DNA from: Candidatus Woesearchaeota archaeon
GTDB lineage: Archaea; Nanobdellota; Nanobdellia; Woesearchaeales; JACQNA01
Assembly (NCBI GenBank): GCA_016203335.1
Contig: JACQNA010000078.1
Span: 1-11,506 of the forward strand
DNA: 11,506 nt
Direction: 5' to 3'
A program made the translations under genes and the position numbers. Under the pieces are notes generated by a model, which saw nothing but the letters and a program-made list of their open reading frames with translations, ran no database searches and was not told the origin of the DNA. This document shows positions 1 to 5,881 of the stretch, piece after piece; the stretch's first letter is position 1; each line of letters opens with the position of its first letter.

Positions 1-90
1 CCGGTCTGCGCAGAGAAAGGCAGCAGGGTGACCATCTCGAGAAGGATTGGCAACAGGTTTCGATTGATTGGCTATGGAATTTTACAGTAA
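1..90 (+). CDS. eif2g: Translation initiation factor aIF2 subunit gamma, C-terminal end (partial)
   Basis: Reading frame 1 is open from the window edge to TAA at 88-90 and gives 29 residues. They contain PVCAEKGSRVTISRRIGNRF followed by RLIGYGILQ. This matches the C-terminal beta-barrel end of the aIF2/eIF2 gamma GTPase, whose families end in a PVCAE...SRR...WRLIG-type sequence. The protein binds GTP and initiator Met-tRNA and delivers it to the small ribosomal subunit with the alpha and beta subunits. The G domain and all nucleotide-binding motifs lie upstream of the window. Here the usual Trp before RLIG is Phe. The stop codon directly abuts the stop of the convergent gene at 91, with no spacer. 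Confidence 0.87.
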   Translation, partial: PVCAEKGSRVTISRRIGNRFRLIGYGILQ

Positions 91-489
91 CTAAAAGAAC
101 AGTTCTTGAACCGCTTTCGCTGATGCCCCTGCCATAACCCCGGCAACACCCCATGTATAGGTCGGATTTTCCGCTGCCCAGCGGCGGTATGCATCTGGCG
201 CGATAAGGGGAGGGATGGAGGCTGCTCCTGCAGTAGCGCTGAGGCTTATTTCTACAATCTCTTCTAACGGAACGCCCATCTGCTGGAAGGTAAGGGGGTA
301 TACAACGTGTTTCCCGAGAGTTGCAGCAGCATACCCGGCAAACAGCCCTTCCACAAAGGCAGTGGCCTGCTGCCGTTGTGGTGTTGCATAACACGCTTCA
401 GGTAGGATTCTGGCAGCGGCAGAGTATGCAGTATTGCATGCCCATTTCAGGGGATTGCTCCAAAAAGGAATATTCCGTTTTTCCATCAT
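91..489 (-). CDS. Hypothetical Ala/Gly-rich small protein, possibly membrane-associated
   Basis: I do not recognise the family. The 132-residue product has a short polar N-terminus with aromatic residues (FWSNPLKWACN), then Ala/Gly-rich helical stretches at about 43-60 (FVEGLFAGYAAATLG), 80-97 and 113-127 (WGVAGVMAGASAKAV). These could be weak or re-entrant membrane segments, although none is a strong TM helix. Two ATG codons lie in tandem at 489-484. The first is chosen because a TTTAAATA box is centred about 24.5 nt upstream, the spacing seen at most genes here and expected of leaderless mRNA. It converges on aIF2 gamma with zero spacing. The ORF is real on the strength of its promoter, its length and the lack of a competing frame. 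Confidence 0.65.
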   Translation of the reverse strand: MMEKRNIPFWSNPLKWACNTAYSAAARILPEACYATPQRQQATAFVEGLFAGYAAATLGKHVVYPLTFQQMGVPLEEIVEISLSATAGAASIPPLIAPDAYRRWAAENPTYTWGVAGVMAGASAKAVQELFF

Positions 490-508
490 ACAACACGTAT
501 TCCAGCTG

Positions 509-518
509 TATTTAAATG
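509..518 (-). promoter_or_regulatory. TATA box of the 91-489 gene
   Basis: On the minus strand this reads CATTTAAATA. Its centre is about 24.5 nt before the ATG at 489, which puts the start site essentially at the A of the start codon (leaderless). Confidence 0.6.
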
Positions 519-529
519 TTTCTATCTTA

Positions 530-547
530 ATTCACCAGATAGTGAAT
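530..547. repeat. Small inverted repeat ATTCAC-N6-GTGAAT in divergent intergenic region
   Basis: Perfect 6-bp arms are separated by CAGATA, 12 bp upstream of the minus-strand TATA box (509-518) and about 60 bp upstream of the AT-rich box of the plus-strand DUF5752 gene. Its size and position would suit a dimeric regulator site, but an inverted repeat this short in AT-rich DNA can arise by chance. The rest of the 490-651 spacer is AT-rich with no further recognisable element. Confidence 0.25.
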
Positions 548-607
548 ACATATATTCTTTCTATATTGAAGCATAGCACTCTCTATTACTGTTTAGTTAC
601 TATAAAA

Positions 608-617
608 TTTAATATAC
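608..617 (+). promoter_or_regulatory. Candidate TATA element for the DUF5752 gene
   Basis: TTTAATATAC is centred about 39 nt before the ATG at 652. This would give a leader of about 13 nt, unlike the leaderless spacing elsewhere in the window. The surrounding AT-rich tract makes the exact box uncertain. A poorer alternative (AGATATTCAA, 621-630) has the standard 26-nt spacing. Confidence 0.35.
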
Positions 618-651
618 TGCAGATATTCAAAAGCAGGGAAGACCAGAAAAC

Positions 652-990
652 ATGGCAAAGAGAAGGAAGAAAGCGATACGGCATCGCACCAGGCCAAAAG
701 CACGGAAAAAGGTCATCAGGCCCTACCCAAGGAAATTCCTGCGCAATGTTTCTCCGGAATTCTCCCTCTGGATCATCAACGGCACCATTGTCAAGAGCCT
801 GCGCGAGCTGCTGAAAGAGCTCAAGAGCATGAATGAGGAGGCGTTCCGCTACCACGTGAGCAGGAACGGAAACGAATTCGCCAGCTGGATCCGGGAAGTG
901 ATCGGCGATTCTTCTCTTGCCCGGCAGGTGAAGCACGCCCGGACCAGGGAGCGGTGCGCAAAGATAGTTGCTGTCCGGATTAAACAATGA
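652..990 (+). CDS. DUF5752-like protein with strongly basic N-terminal extension
   Basis: The 112-residue product has two parts. Residues 1-31 are extremely Lys/Arg-rich (MAKRRKKAIRHRTRPKARKK at the start), suggesting contact with nucleic acid or the inner membrane surface. Residues 37-95 resemble the DUF5752 family: FSLWIINGTIVKSLRELLKE, then AFRYHVSRNGNEFASWIREV, then IGDSSLARQV. The recalled family pattern is F-W-x-x-G-x-x...L-x-E-L...F-x-Y-H-V...N-D-F-A-x-W-I-x-D-V-x-G-D. The family has no established biochemical function. The start is the first ATG in frame. The stop overlaps the next gene's ATG (ATGA, 987-990), so the two are probably translationally coupled. The family call is from memory of the motif, not from a search. 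Confidence 0.72.
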   Translation: MAKRRKKAIRHRTRPKARKKVIRPYPRKFLRNVSPEFSLWIINGTIVKSLRELLKELKSMNEEAFRYHVSRNGNEFASWIREVIGDSSLARQVKHARTRERCAKIVAVRIKQ

Positions 991-1169
991 AGCGCCGTAT
1001 GAATGTGAAGACGCAGCCGATATTCGCATTCGGCAGGAAAGCCCCGCTGTCCAGGAGGCTCGGCAGCTTCCATGCGCGGAAGAAAAAGATGCGGGAATGG
1101 CATCCTGGCTTTGAGTTCATCATCGGGATTGCAGTGGGATTGGTGCTCGCATTTTTGTTCCTATCCTAG
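987..1169 (+). CDS. Small tail-anchored basic membrane protein
   Basis: The 60-residue product has a highly basic cytoplasmic portion (residues 1-40, with RRLGSFHARKKKMREWHPG) and one C-terminal transmembrane helix (about 42-59, FEFIIGIAVGLVLAFLFLS). This is the topology of a tail-anchored protein. It overlaps the preceding DUF5752-like gene by ATGA, has no Shine-Dalgarno-like sequence and no TATA box of its own at the expected distance, so it is probably made by reinitiation from the same mRNA. An in-frame ATG at 999 is an alternative start. I recognise no family. The gene is supported by the overlap and the clean TM segment. Confidence 0.7.
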   Translation: MKRRMNVKTQPIFAFGRKAPLSRRLGSFHARKKKMREWHPGFEFIIGIAVGLVLAFLFLS

Positions 1170-1183
1170 GGTAAATCACAAAG

Positions 1184-1191
1184 TTTATAAA
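1184..1191 (+). promoter_or_regulatory. TATA box of the pilin-like gene
   Basis: TTTATAAA is centred about 30 nt before the ATG at 1218, implying a start site about 4 nt upstream of the ATG. It lies 14 bp after the previous stop codon. Confidence 0.6.
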
Positions 1192-1217
1192 TAAGCATAT
1201 CCTGAAGAGTAACGCAT

Positions 1218-1688
1218 ATGGGACAAAAAAGAGGTTCACTGAGTCTCTCAGTCAATGCTATCGTCGTCCTGGTTCTGGCAGTGATCATCATGAGCTTTGC
1301 CATCACCTTCATCCAGAAGTATCTGCGCGAGGCAGAAGTCGGCATCAGCGCGCAGTTTCCTGAGCTGGAGGTTCCGGTGAATGCGGAGAATCCGATTGGC
1401 ATTGGGAATAATTTTTTGATAAAGGCTGGCGAGGAACGGAAATTGACATTGAACGTGTACAACAATAAAGGGTCCGCAGTTACTACTACGCAACGTAATG
1501 TATTATTTGATTGTGGAACCGGTATCTCTGTGCCAAAGACCACAGATGTAGAACCCAAAACAATAGAATCGTCACAGACAGAGAAAGTACGTGTAGTTAT
1601 TGAAGGTGCACAAAATATGCCAAACAATAAGATATGTAAAATTACGGTGGGGTCTATCGAGCAATCCTTTTTCCTCGTCACCAAATAA
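1218..1688 (+). CDS. Pilin-like secreted protein with N-terminal membrane helix and Ig-like domain
   Basis: The 156-residue product opens MGQKRGSLSLSVNAIVVLVL. This is a short charged head (K4 R5 G6), then a hydrophobic helix to about residue 33, as in archaeal type IV pilin-like precursors processed at a K/R-G site. Residues 57-155 look like one beta-sandwich domain (NPIGIGNNFLIKAGEERKLT, then alternating strands). C99 and C140 could form a disulfide. Such proteins are common in DPANN genomes and are usually annotated as hypothetical. The gene is followed after 1 nt by a two-TM protein, so the two are probably co-transcribed. The canonical prepilin Gln/Glu after the cleavage site is not obvious, so a plain membrane-anchored surface protein is an alternative. 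The 3' half is visibly more AT-rich than the genes around it. Confidence 0.72.
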   Translation: MGQKRGSLSLSVNAIVVLVLAVIIMSFAITFIQKYLREAEVGISAQFPELEVPVNAENPIGIGNNFLIKAGEERKLTLNVYNNKGSAVTTTQRNVLFDCGTGISVPKTTDVEPKTIESSQTEKVRVVIEGAQNMPNNKICKITVGSIEQSFFLVTK

Positions 1689-1689
1689 C

Positions 1690-1905
1690 ATGGCAAAAAA
1701 ACGATTGAGCAAGCAGCAGGAATTTGAGATCATGAAGCTCGTATTAGATAAATTCCTCTGGCTCGGCACAGCCATCCTCGGCATCGGCATGTACAAGGTC
1801 ATTGTGAATGATATTGAGAACAGCCTCGGGCTGTTTATTGCAGGCGTGGTGGTACTGATTATTTTCGTTGTTCTACTGGTAAGAGAATATGAGATTACCC
1901 AGTAA
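1690..1905 (+). CDS. Small two-TM membrane protein
   Basis: The 71-residue product (MAKKRLSKQQEFEIMKLVLD at its start) has a basic/amphipathic head, TM1 at about 21-37 (KFLWLGTAILGIGMYKV), a short NDIENS turn, and TM2 at about 46-64 (LGLFIAGVVVLIIFVVLL), ending REYEITQ. The frame is open back to 1600, but that extension lies inside the preceding coding region. The ATG at 1690, 1 nt after the previous TAA, is the credible start. No Shine-Dalgarno-like sequence is seen, so translation is probably coupled to the pilin-like gene. The arrangement suggests a membrane partner for the secreted protein. No family is recognised. Confidence 0.72.
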   Translation: MAKKRLSKQQEFEIMKLVLDKFLWLGTAILGIGMYKVIVNDIENSLGLFIAGVVVLIIFVVLLVREYEITQ

Positions 1906-1923
1906 AGATGAAATGTGAGCAAT

Positions 1924-1946
1924 AAAGCTTTTTAAACCAAGAGGCA
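1924..1946 (+). promoter_or_regulatory. TATA box plus AAGAGGCA element of the surface-protein gene
   Basis: AAAGCTTTTTAA, then ACC, then AAGAGGCA. The TATA core TTTTTAAA (1929-1936) is centred 25.5 nt before the ATG at 1958. The same 12-mer, a 3-nt gap and the same octamer recur at 7456-7478. The octamer also occurs at 6069-6076. Confidence 0.65.
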
Positions 1947-1957
1947 TTTTCTTGGGC

Positions 1958-2608
1958 ATGCGCGCCCTCCTGGTAGCAATGCTTTTGCTTCTTCCGGCAG
2001 TGTATGCAGTCCCTCAGCCGCCGGCAGAGTACTGGGGAACAGTGCAGGCAGGCAGCGGAGCGGCGCCTGACGGCATGCTGGTCCAGGCACTGCTCAACAG
2101 CCAGGCAATCAGCAGCGCCTATACGAGCGGCGGATACTACAAGCTGCAGGTGCCTGCTGACGATCCTGAAACAGCAGCAGATGATGGTGCTGCAGCAGGC
2201 GACATCATCATCCTGGAATTCAATGGCGCTCAGGTGAGATCGCTCAGCTGGTCTTCTGGCGTGCATCGGGAGGATGTGGGCGGAAGTAGTGCTGGAAGCG
2301 GTATGCAAGACAGCGGAGTGCAGCAGGCGCAGCAGGCAGGCGTATCACGCACAATCAGCAGAAGCTCAGGAGGCTCATCCAGAAGCTCTTCCCGCTCCGG
2401 CTCTGCAGTCAGCAGGGCAGCAGAGGTAGTGGTAGGCAGGAGCGCACCGCAGAAGCAACAGCAGCAGGAGCAAATGGTAGTGCGGCTGCCGCAAACACAG
2501 CCCAGGCAGCAAGCGCCAGATCTGCTGACGATTGTGGCAGTGGCGAATGGGGTGCTGATAGTGGTTATGGCTATGGTGCTGGCCGTGTATCTTGCGATTA
2601 GAAGATAG
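1958..2608 (+). CDS. Secreted surface protein: signal peptide, beta domain, Ser/Gln-rich stalk, C-terminal TM anchor
   Basis: The 216-residue product begins with a Sec signal peptide (MRALLVAMLLLLPAVYA, likely cut after VYA at 17). Residues 24-95 are a small beta domain (YWGTVQAGSGAAPDGMLVQA, then AYTSGGYYKLQVP and IIILEFNG). This resembles the carboxypeptidase-regulatory/PEGA-like folds common in archaeal surface proteins. A disordered Ser/Gly/Arg- and Gln-rich linker (about 98-186) follows, with a final TM helix (about 187-213, LLTIVAVANGVLIVVMAMVL) and a short RR tail. It is therefore a type I membrane protein with an extracellular domain. A TTG codon at 1952 could extend it by two residues, but ATG 1958 has the 25.5-nt TATA spacing typical of this window. 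Confidence 0.78.
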   Translation: MRALLVAMLLLLPAVYAVPQPPAEYWGTVQAGSGAAPDGMLVQALLNSQAISSAYTSGGYYKLQVPADDPETAADDGAAAGDIIILEFNGAQVRSLSWSSGVHREDVGGSSAGSGMQDSGVQQAQQAGVSRTISRSSGGSSRSSSRSGSAVSRAAEVVVGRSAPQKQQQQEQMVVRLPQTQPRQQAPDLLTIVAVANGVLIVVMAMVLAVYLAIRR

Positions 2609-2630
2609 TGAGATAAGACAGATACAACGG

Positions 2631-2635
2631 AAAAA
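2631..2635 (-). terminator. Possible T-run terminator after triosephosphate isomerase
   Basis: A minus-strand TTTTT begins 9 nt after the tpiA stop, within the 35-bp convergent spacer 2609-2643. Archaeal termination often uses oligo-T on the coding strand, but five residues alone is weak evidence. Confidence 0.3.
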
Positions 2636-2643
2636 GATTGCCC

Positions 2644-3312
2644 TTATTTCCCTAATCCCCTGATTAGTTCTTGGAGCACCAGCTCCGGCTTCTTCGCGGT
2701 CATTACCGCATTTGCTACGAGGATTCCTGTTACCCCTAAGCGCCTGCTGATGACAACGTCTTGTTTGTTATGCACGCCTGCTCCAATCAACACCGGGATG
2801 GGATTAATCTCACGAACTTTCCTGATGGTTTCAGTGACTAATTCAGGCCGTGCGGCCGAGACAGAAATCTTTCCCGCAATCAGCTCCGGCGGCTCCATCG
2901 CGATGGCATGCGGTGAGAAATGCGCAATGTTCGCTGCAATCCCTGCTGTCGGCGCGCAGGCAATGATGCAGAGCTTCCGCTTGTTGCTTTTGATGATCTC
3001 GCCAATGACATCCAGGGGAAGGTGATGCTCAGAATGGTTCAGCAGCGTCCCGGCTGCCCCTGCCCCTTTCACCGCTTCTGCAAGGATATGCCCGGTGTTG
3101 CTGCCGTAGGTGATATTGTCAATATGCTGGGCAAAGACAGGGATAGAAACAGCTGAGGCAACCATATGGATGTCGCTTGCCTGTACTGCAACCGCAAGAG
3201 TAATCTTGCTCTGCCGCGAAACCCTCTCGCAGATCTTCGCCAGCCGGACAGCCTCTTTCCCTGTTCCCTGGCGGTAGGTCTTGAAGTTGATGATGATCTG
3301 GGGGATGCGCAT
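2644..3312 (-). CDS. tpiA: Triosephosphate isomerase (archaeal type)
   Basis: TpiA interconverts dihydroxyacetone phosphate and glyceraldehyde 3-phosphate in the cytoplasm, linking glycolysis and gluconeogenesis. At 222 residues it matches the short archaeal form (about 220-230) rather than the bacterial form of about 250. Visible motifs are INFKTY with substrate-binding N9 and K11, NHSEHH with the electrophilic H93, AMEPPELIAG with catalytic base E140, the mobile loop and following residues ISVSAARPE (149-157), and the phosphate-binding IGAGV (176-180). All catalytic residues are intact. The start is ATG 3312, because a TATTTAAATA box lies 25.5 nt upstream. That box sits across the stop codon of the preceding NYN gene, so tpiA has its own promoter while remaining downstream of it. 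Confidence 0.95.
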   Translation of the reverse strand: MRIPQIIINFKTYRQGTGKEAVRLAKICERVSRQSKITLAVAVQASDIHMVASAVSIPVFAQHIDNITYGSNTGHILAEAVKGAGAAGTLLNHSEHHLPLDVIGEIIKSNKRKLCIIACAPTAGIAANIAHFSPHAIAMEPPELIAGKISVSAARPELVTETIRKVREINPIPVLIGAGVHNKQDVVISRRLGVTGILVANAVMTAKKPELVLQELIRGLGK

Positions 3313-3332
3313 GTCGTATATCCAGAAAATGG

Positions 3333-3342
3333 TATTTAAATA
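3333..3342 (-). promoter_or_regulatory. TATA box of tpiA, overlapping the NYN stop codon
   Basis: The palindromic TATTTAAATA is centred 25.5 nt before the tpiA ATG at 3312. The TAA stop of the upstream NYN gene (3338-3336, minus strand) lies wholly inside this box. Confidence 0.65.
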
Positions 3343-3905
3343 GTTTCCTTTATTGGTGGAGGTGGTAGGGTATGCACCGCATGCACCGGCCGCCGCTCTG
3401 CCCGCTTAATAAGATATCTCGGCGCCTGCTCGTCAAAGTCCACGAAATCGTCAGCAGTCTCCTTGAGCTTCCCTGCTGCAGATTTCCCGAATGCCAGCAC
3501 CTCGACCTTGCATCCCAGCGCGCGCTGCAGGTGCTGCACCAAAGTGACATAATCGCCGTCGCCGCTCACCAAGGCTATCACATCCAGCTTGTGTGCGAGC
3601 TCAATGGTGTCCATCGCAATCCCGATGTCCCAATCCCCTTTCTTTGCCCCGCCGATGAATACCTGGAGATCCTTTGCCTTGACCTCATAGCCGATGTGTT
3701 TTAACGCATCAAAGAAGTTCTGCTCCTCGCCGATGTCCGCCTTGATCACATAGGCGATCGCGCGCACCAGCTTCCGGCCCGCGACTGCTTCCTTGAGGAT
3801 GTTCGCAAAGTTCACCTTGGCATTGTAGATGTTCCGCGCGGAATAGTACATGTTCTGCACATCCACAAACACCCCAACTCTTTGCTCCTTGCTTCCCCGG
3901 TTCAT
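3336..3905 (-). CDS. NYN-domain (LabA/DUF88-like, PIN-fold) putative ribonuclease
   Basis: The 189-residue product is a NYN/PIN-like metal-dependent nuclease by motif. It has VGVFVDVQNMYYS (acidic D15 and N18), KKGDWDIGIAMD (D92, D94, D99) and LVSGDGDYVTLVQHLQ (D116, D118). This is the acidic set of the LabA/DUF88 group. Members are thought to cleave RNA, and the substrate here is unknown. The longer in-frame start at 3938 adds 11 residues that merely read through the upstream zinc-ribbon gene. ATG 3905 is preferred because it makes a 4-nt ATGA overlap with that gene's stop and is preceded by GGTGAT (3914-3909), complementary to the archaeal 16S 3' end, although the spacing is only 3 nt. A Pro-rich C-terminal tail (LPPPPIKETI) follows the domain. 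Confidence 0.85.
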   Translation of the reverse strand: MNRGSKEQRVGVFVDVQNMYYSARNIYNAKVNFANILKEAVAGRKLVRAIAYVIKADIGEEQNFFDALKHIGYEVKAKDLQVFIGGAKKGDWDIGIAMDTIELAHKLDVIALVSGDGDYVTLVQHLQRALGCKVEVLAFGKSAAGKLKETADDFVDFDEQAPRYLIKRAERRPVHAVHTLPPPPIKETI

Positions 3906-4045
3906 TGCATCACCGGAATCTGCTCGGTAAACCCGCATCGGGTGCAGCGGATCATGCCTGCATCAAACTCAAGCGCCAGCGCCCTGCACTGCGGGCAGCG
4001 CTTCACCAGGGACGGAATCTTTTCTCCGGTTATCTTTCCCGCCAT
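3902..4045 (-). CDS. 47-residue zinc-ribbon protein
   Basis: This ORF is too short for usual length cut-offs but well supported. The product starts MAGKITGEKIPSLVKRC and carries two CxxC knuckles, CPQC (17-20) and CTRC (34-37), separated by 13 residues (RALALEFDAGMIR). This is the classic one-zinc ribbon seen in small RNA- or transcription-associated archaeal proteins. A CTTATAAATG box is centred 27 nt before its ATG. The stop TGA overlaps the ATG of the NYN nuclease (ATGA), making a two-gene unit. The likely role is as an RNA-binding or structural partner of that nuclease, which is an inference from coupling alone. Confidence 0.8.
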   Translation of the reverse strand: MAGKITGEKIPSLVKRCPQCRALALEFDAGMIRCTRCGFTEQIPVMQ

Positions 4046-4066
4046 GCTGCTGTTTTTCCCTGCTGG

Positions 4067-4076
4067 CATTTATAAG
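4067..4076 (-). promoter_or_regulatory. TATA box of the zinc ribbon-NYN operon
   Basis: On the minus strand this reads CTTATAAATG. Its centre is about 27 nt before the ATG at 4045, consistent with a leaderless operon mRNA. The rest of the 4046-4155 spacer shows nothing recognisable. Confidence 0.6.
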
Positions 4077-4155
4077 GCTTGCGTTTTCTTATGGTAAACG
4101 ATGCTGCAAAAGAGAGAGGATAGGCAAGTGAATGAACTTCGTGTTATGGGTGTTC

Positions 4156-4596
4156 CTACCTTGACTTCATCAGCCTAAACCAGTCCGACGAAGATTTCTG
4201 AAACAAGAAAACAAGCGCGATGATGGTGAGTATGGTATTGCCAATGTTCAGAATTCCATTAATCGGGTTGAGGAGTAATAGCCGGGGCAGAGAGTAAATA
4301 AAAAAAGGAATGCCTGCGATGAAAAGGACTAAAAGGACAATCCTCGCCCAATTCCGGCCTTTCGCAGCCATAAAGATAAAAAAGGATAGGATTGCTAGAC
4401 TGAACATATTGACAAAGATGATGAGGGCAAGAGGAGGTATATTGTCCAAGGCAGGCGATGTGAAAAAGCTTTGAACAATACTGATAACAACAGATAGATA
4501 AAGAAGTTTTATGGCGGTGGAAACCCGGTTGGGCCGGGCAGCATCTCCGGTATTCTTATTTTCTTTATTTTGAGTACCTTTTTTACTCTGCCCCAT
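4156..4596 (-). CDS. Four-TM integral membrane protein, unknown function
   Basis: The 146-residue product has a hydrophilic Lys/Asn-rich N-terminus (1-22) followed by four hydrophobic helices at about 28-45, 54-76, 84-103 and 113-132. Between TM2 and TM3 is KGRNWARI, and after TM4 is SSSDWFRLMKSR. The RPNRVSTAI entry, the GRNWAR loop and the final WF motif resemble small four-TM proteins that I recall as widespread in bacteria and annotated only as hypothetical. Acquisition from bacteria is therefore possible but untested. The gene has its own TATA box and lies downstream of the DEAD-box helicase on the same strand. The coding sequence is more AT-rich than its neighbours. Confidence 0.75.
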   Translation of the reverse strand: MGQSKKGTQNKENKNTGDAARPNRVSTAIKLLYLSVVISIVQSFFTSPALDNIPPLALIIFVNMFSLAILSFFIFMAAKGRNWARIVLLVLFIAGIPFFIYSLPRLLLLNPINGILNIGNTILTIIALVFLFQKSSSDWFRLMKSR

Positions 4597-4617
4597 AGCA
4601 AAATAATAGTGCTTGCT

Positions 4618-4627
4618 GTTTAAAAAT
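4618..4627 (-). promoter_or_regulatory. TATA box of the four-TM protein gene
   Basis: On the minus strand this reads ATTTTTAAAC. Its core is centred 26.5 nt before the ATG at 4596, in the 45-bp gap after the helicase stop. Confidence 0.6.
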
Positions 4628-4641
4628 GTTGTTGAAAGATA

Positions 4642-5856
4642 TCAGTAATTATGCCTCGCATACCTCGGCCGCTGCCGGAAGCCGTTCCGGAATCCGTTTC
4701 GGGAATCGCCCCGGAATCCGTGCTGCTGCCGGCGCACCTCAAAGCGGAGCCGCGGAAACTCTTCAAGCGGCAATGCCTCGATAGTAACATCATATCTGCG
4801 CAGGATGTCGCGGAACACCTCATGGTCATGGGAGCTGAGCAGGGTGATTGCTTTCCCTGACTCTCCGGCGCGCGCGGTCCTGCCGATCCGGTGGATGTAC
4901 TCCTGCGAATCCCGGGCAAGGTCGTAGTTGAACACATGGGTCACTTCCCTAAGGTCCAGGCCGCGTGCAGCGACTGAAGACGCCACCAAAATAGATGCGT
5001 TCCCTCTCTTGAATCCGTCCATCACCTGCAGCCGCTTGCTCTGGCTGAGCTTGCCGTGGATCATCTCTGCGCGGATGCCCTGGTTGCGCAGGTTATGGGC
5101 AACCAGCTCCACCGTAGAGCGCGCGGAGCAGAACACAATGGCCTGCCCTATCTGCTCTTTCTTGAGCAGGTGGACCAGCAGCGAGAATTTCTCATGCTGC
5201 TCGACATTGTAATAGTATTGCTGGAGCAGGTCTGCCTGCACCTGGCGCTCTGCCTCAACAGTGGCAGGATCATGCATGTACCGCTCAACAAGATAATCAA
5301 TTTCCCCGGATAGGGTTGCTCCAAAGAGCAGCATCTGCCTGCTCTCGGGCGTCTGGCTGATGATCCGCTCAATGTCCTCAATAAACCCCATCTCCACCAT
5401 CTTGTCTGCCTCATCAAGGATCAGGCAGGAGATGCCTGTCAGGGAGAGCGTTCTCCTGCTCAGATGGTCAAGGATCCTTCCGGGAGTGCCGACAATGATG
5501 TCTGCTTTGGGGATGTCCTCCATCTGTGGAGTGAGGGAAACCCCCCCGTAAATCGGAAGAATACGGTGCCCAAGGTATTTGCCGAATGCGCGCAACTCGC
5601 GTGAGATCTGGACCGCAAGCTCCCGGGTAGGCGCAAGGATCAATGCCTGCAGGCCCTGCCCTGGCGTTACTTTGGCGAGCAGGGGAACGCCGAATGCTGC
5701 GGTCTTTCCCGAGCCGGTCTTGGATACGCCAATAACATCTCTGCCTGCAGCAATCAATGGGATTGCCTGCTCCTGAATCATGGTCGGGCTGATAATTTCC
5801 TTTTCCGAGAGCGCCCGGGCTATCTCTGGATGTACTCCTAATGTTACAAATGTCAT
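4642..5856 (-). CDS. DEAD-box ATP-dependent RNA helicase
   Basis: The 404-residue helicase has both RecA domains. The Q motif includes F3 and Q28. Motif I is SKTGSGKT (45-52), Ia is PTREL (76-80), Ib is TPGR (124-127), and II is DEAD (148-151). The motif III position reads GAT (179-181) instead of the usual SAT. Domain 2 has IVFC (240-243), motif V ARGLD (297-301), and motif VI HRIGRTARAG (322-331). The C-terminus is an Arg/Gly/Asn/Phe-rich tail with GFRGDSRNGFRNGFRQRP, typical of nonspecific RNA-binding tails. The family unwinds short RNA duplexes in ribosome assembly, decay or cold adaptation. Unlike its neighbours it has no TATA box about 26 nt before the ATG; the nearest good box implies a leader of about 130 nt. 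Confidence 0.95.
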   Translation of the reverse strand: MTFVTLGVHPEIARALSEKEIISPTMIQEQAIPLIAAGRDVIGVSKTGSGKTAAFGVPLLAKVTPGQGLQALILAPTRELAVQISRELRAFGKYLGHRILPIYGGVSLTPQMEDIPKADIIVGTPGRILDHLSRRTLSLTGISCLILDEADKMVEMGFIEDIERIISQTPESRQMLLFGATLSGEIDYLVERYMHDPATVEAERQVQADLLQQYYYNVEQHEKFSLLVHLLKKEQIGQAIVFCSARSTVELVAHNLRNQGIRAEMIHGKLSQSKRLQVMDGFKRGNASILVASSVAARGLDLREVTHVFNYDLARDSQEYIHRIGRTARAGESGKAITLLSSHDHEVFRDILRRYDVTIEALPLEEFPRLRFEVRRQQHGFRGDSRNGFRNGFRQRPRYARHNY

Positions 5857-5881
5857 ATTCTTTGTTCTCCGTGGAAATCTG

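Noticed and set aside
1166..1696. Minus-strand open frame (176 codons) opposite the pilin-like gene
   Set aside because: No promoter at the window's usual spacing and an incoherent low-complexity translation (Thr/Arg repeats). The plus-strand gene has a TATA box, a TM helix and a coupled partner.
1939..1946. AAGAGGCA considered as a Shine-Dalgarno site (GAGG core)
   Set aside because: The GAGG lies 13 nt from the ATG, farther than usual. The TATA spacing at all three genes places the transcription start downstream of it, so it would not be in the mRNA.
3906..3938. 11-residue N-terminal extension of the NYN protein starting at 3938
   Set aside because: It merely reads the zinc-ribbon coding region in another frame. 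ATG 3905 gives an ATGA overlap and sits after a GGTGAT match to the 16S 3' end.
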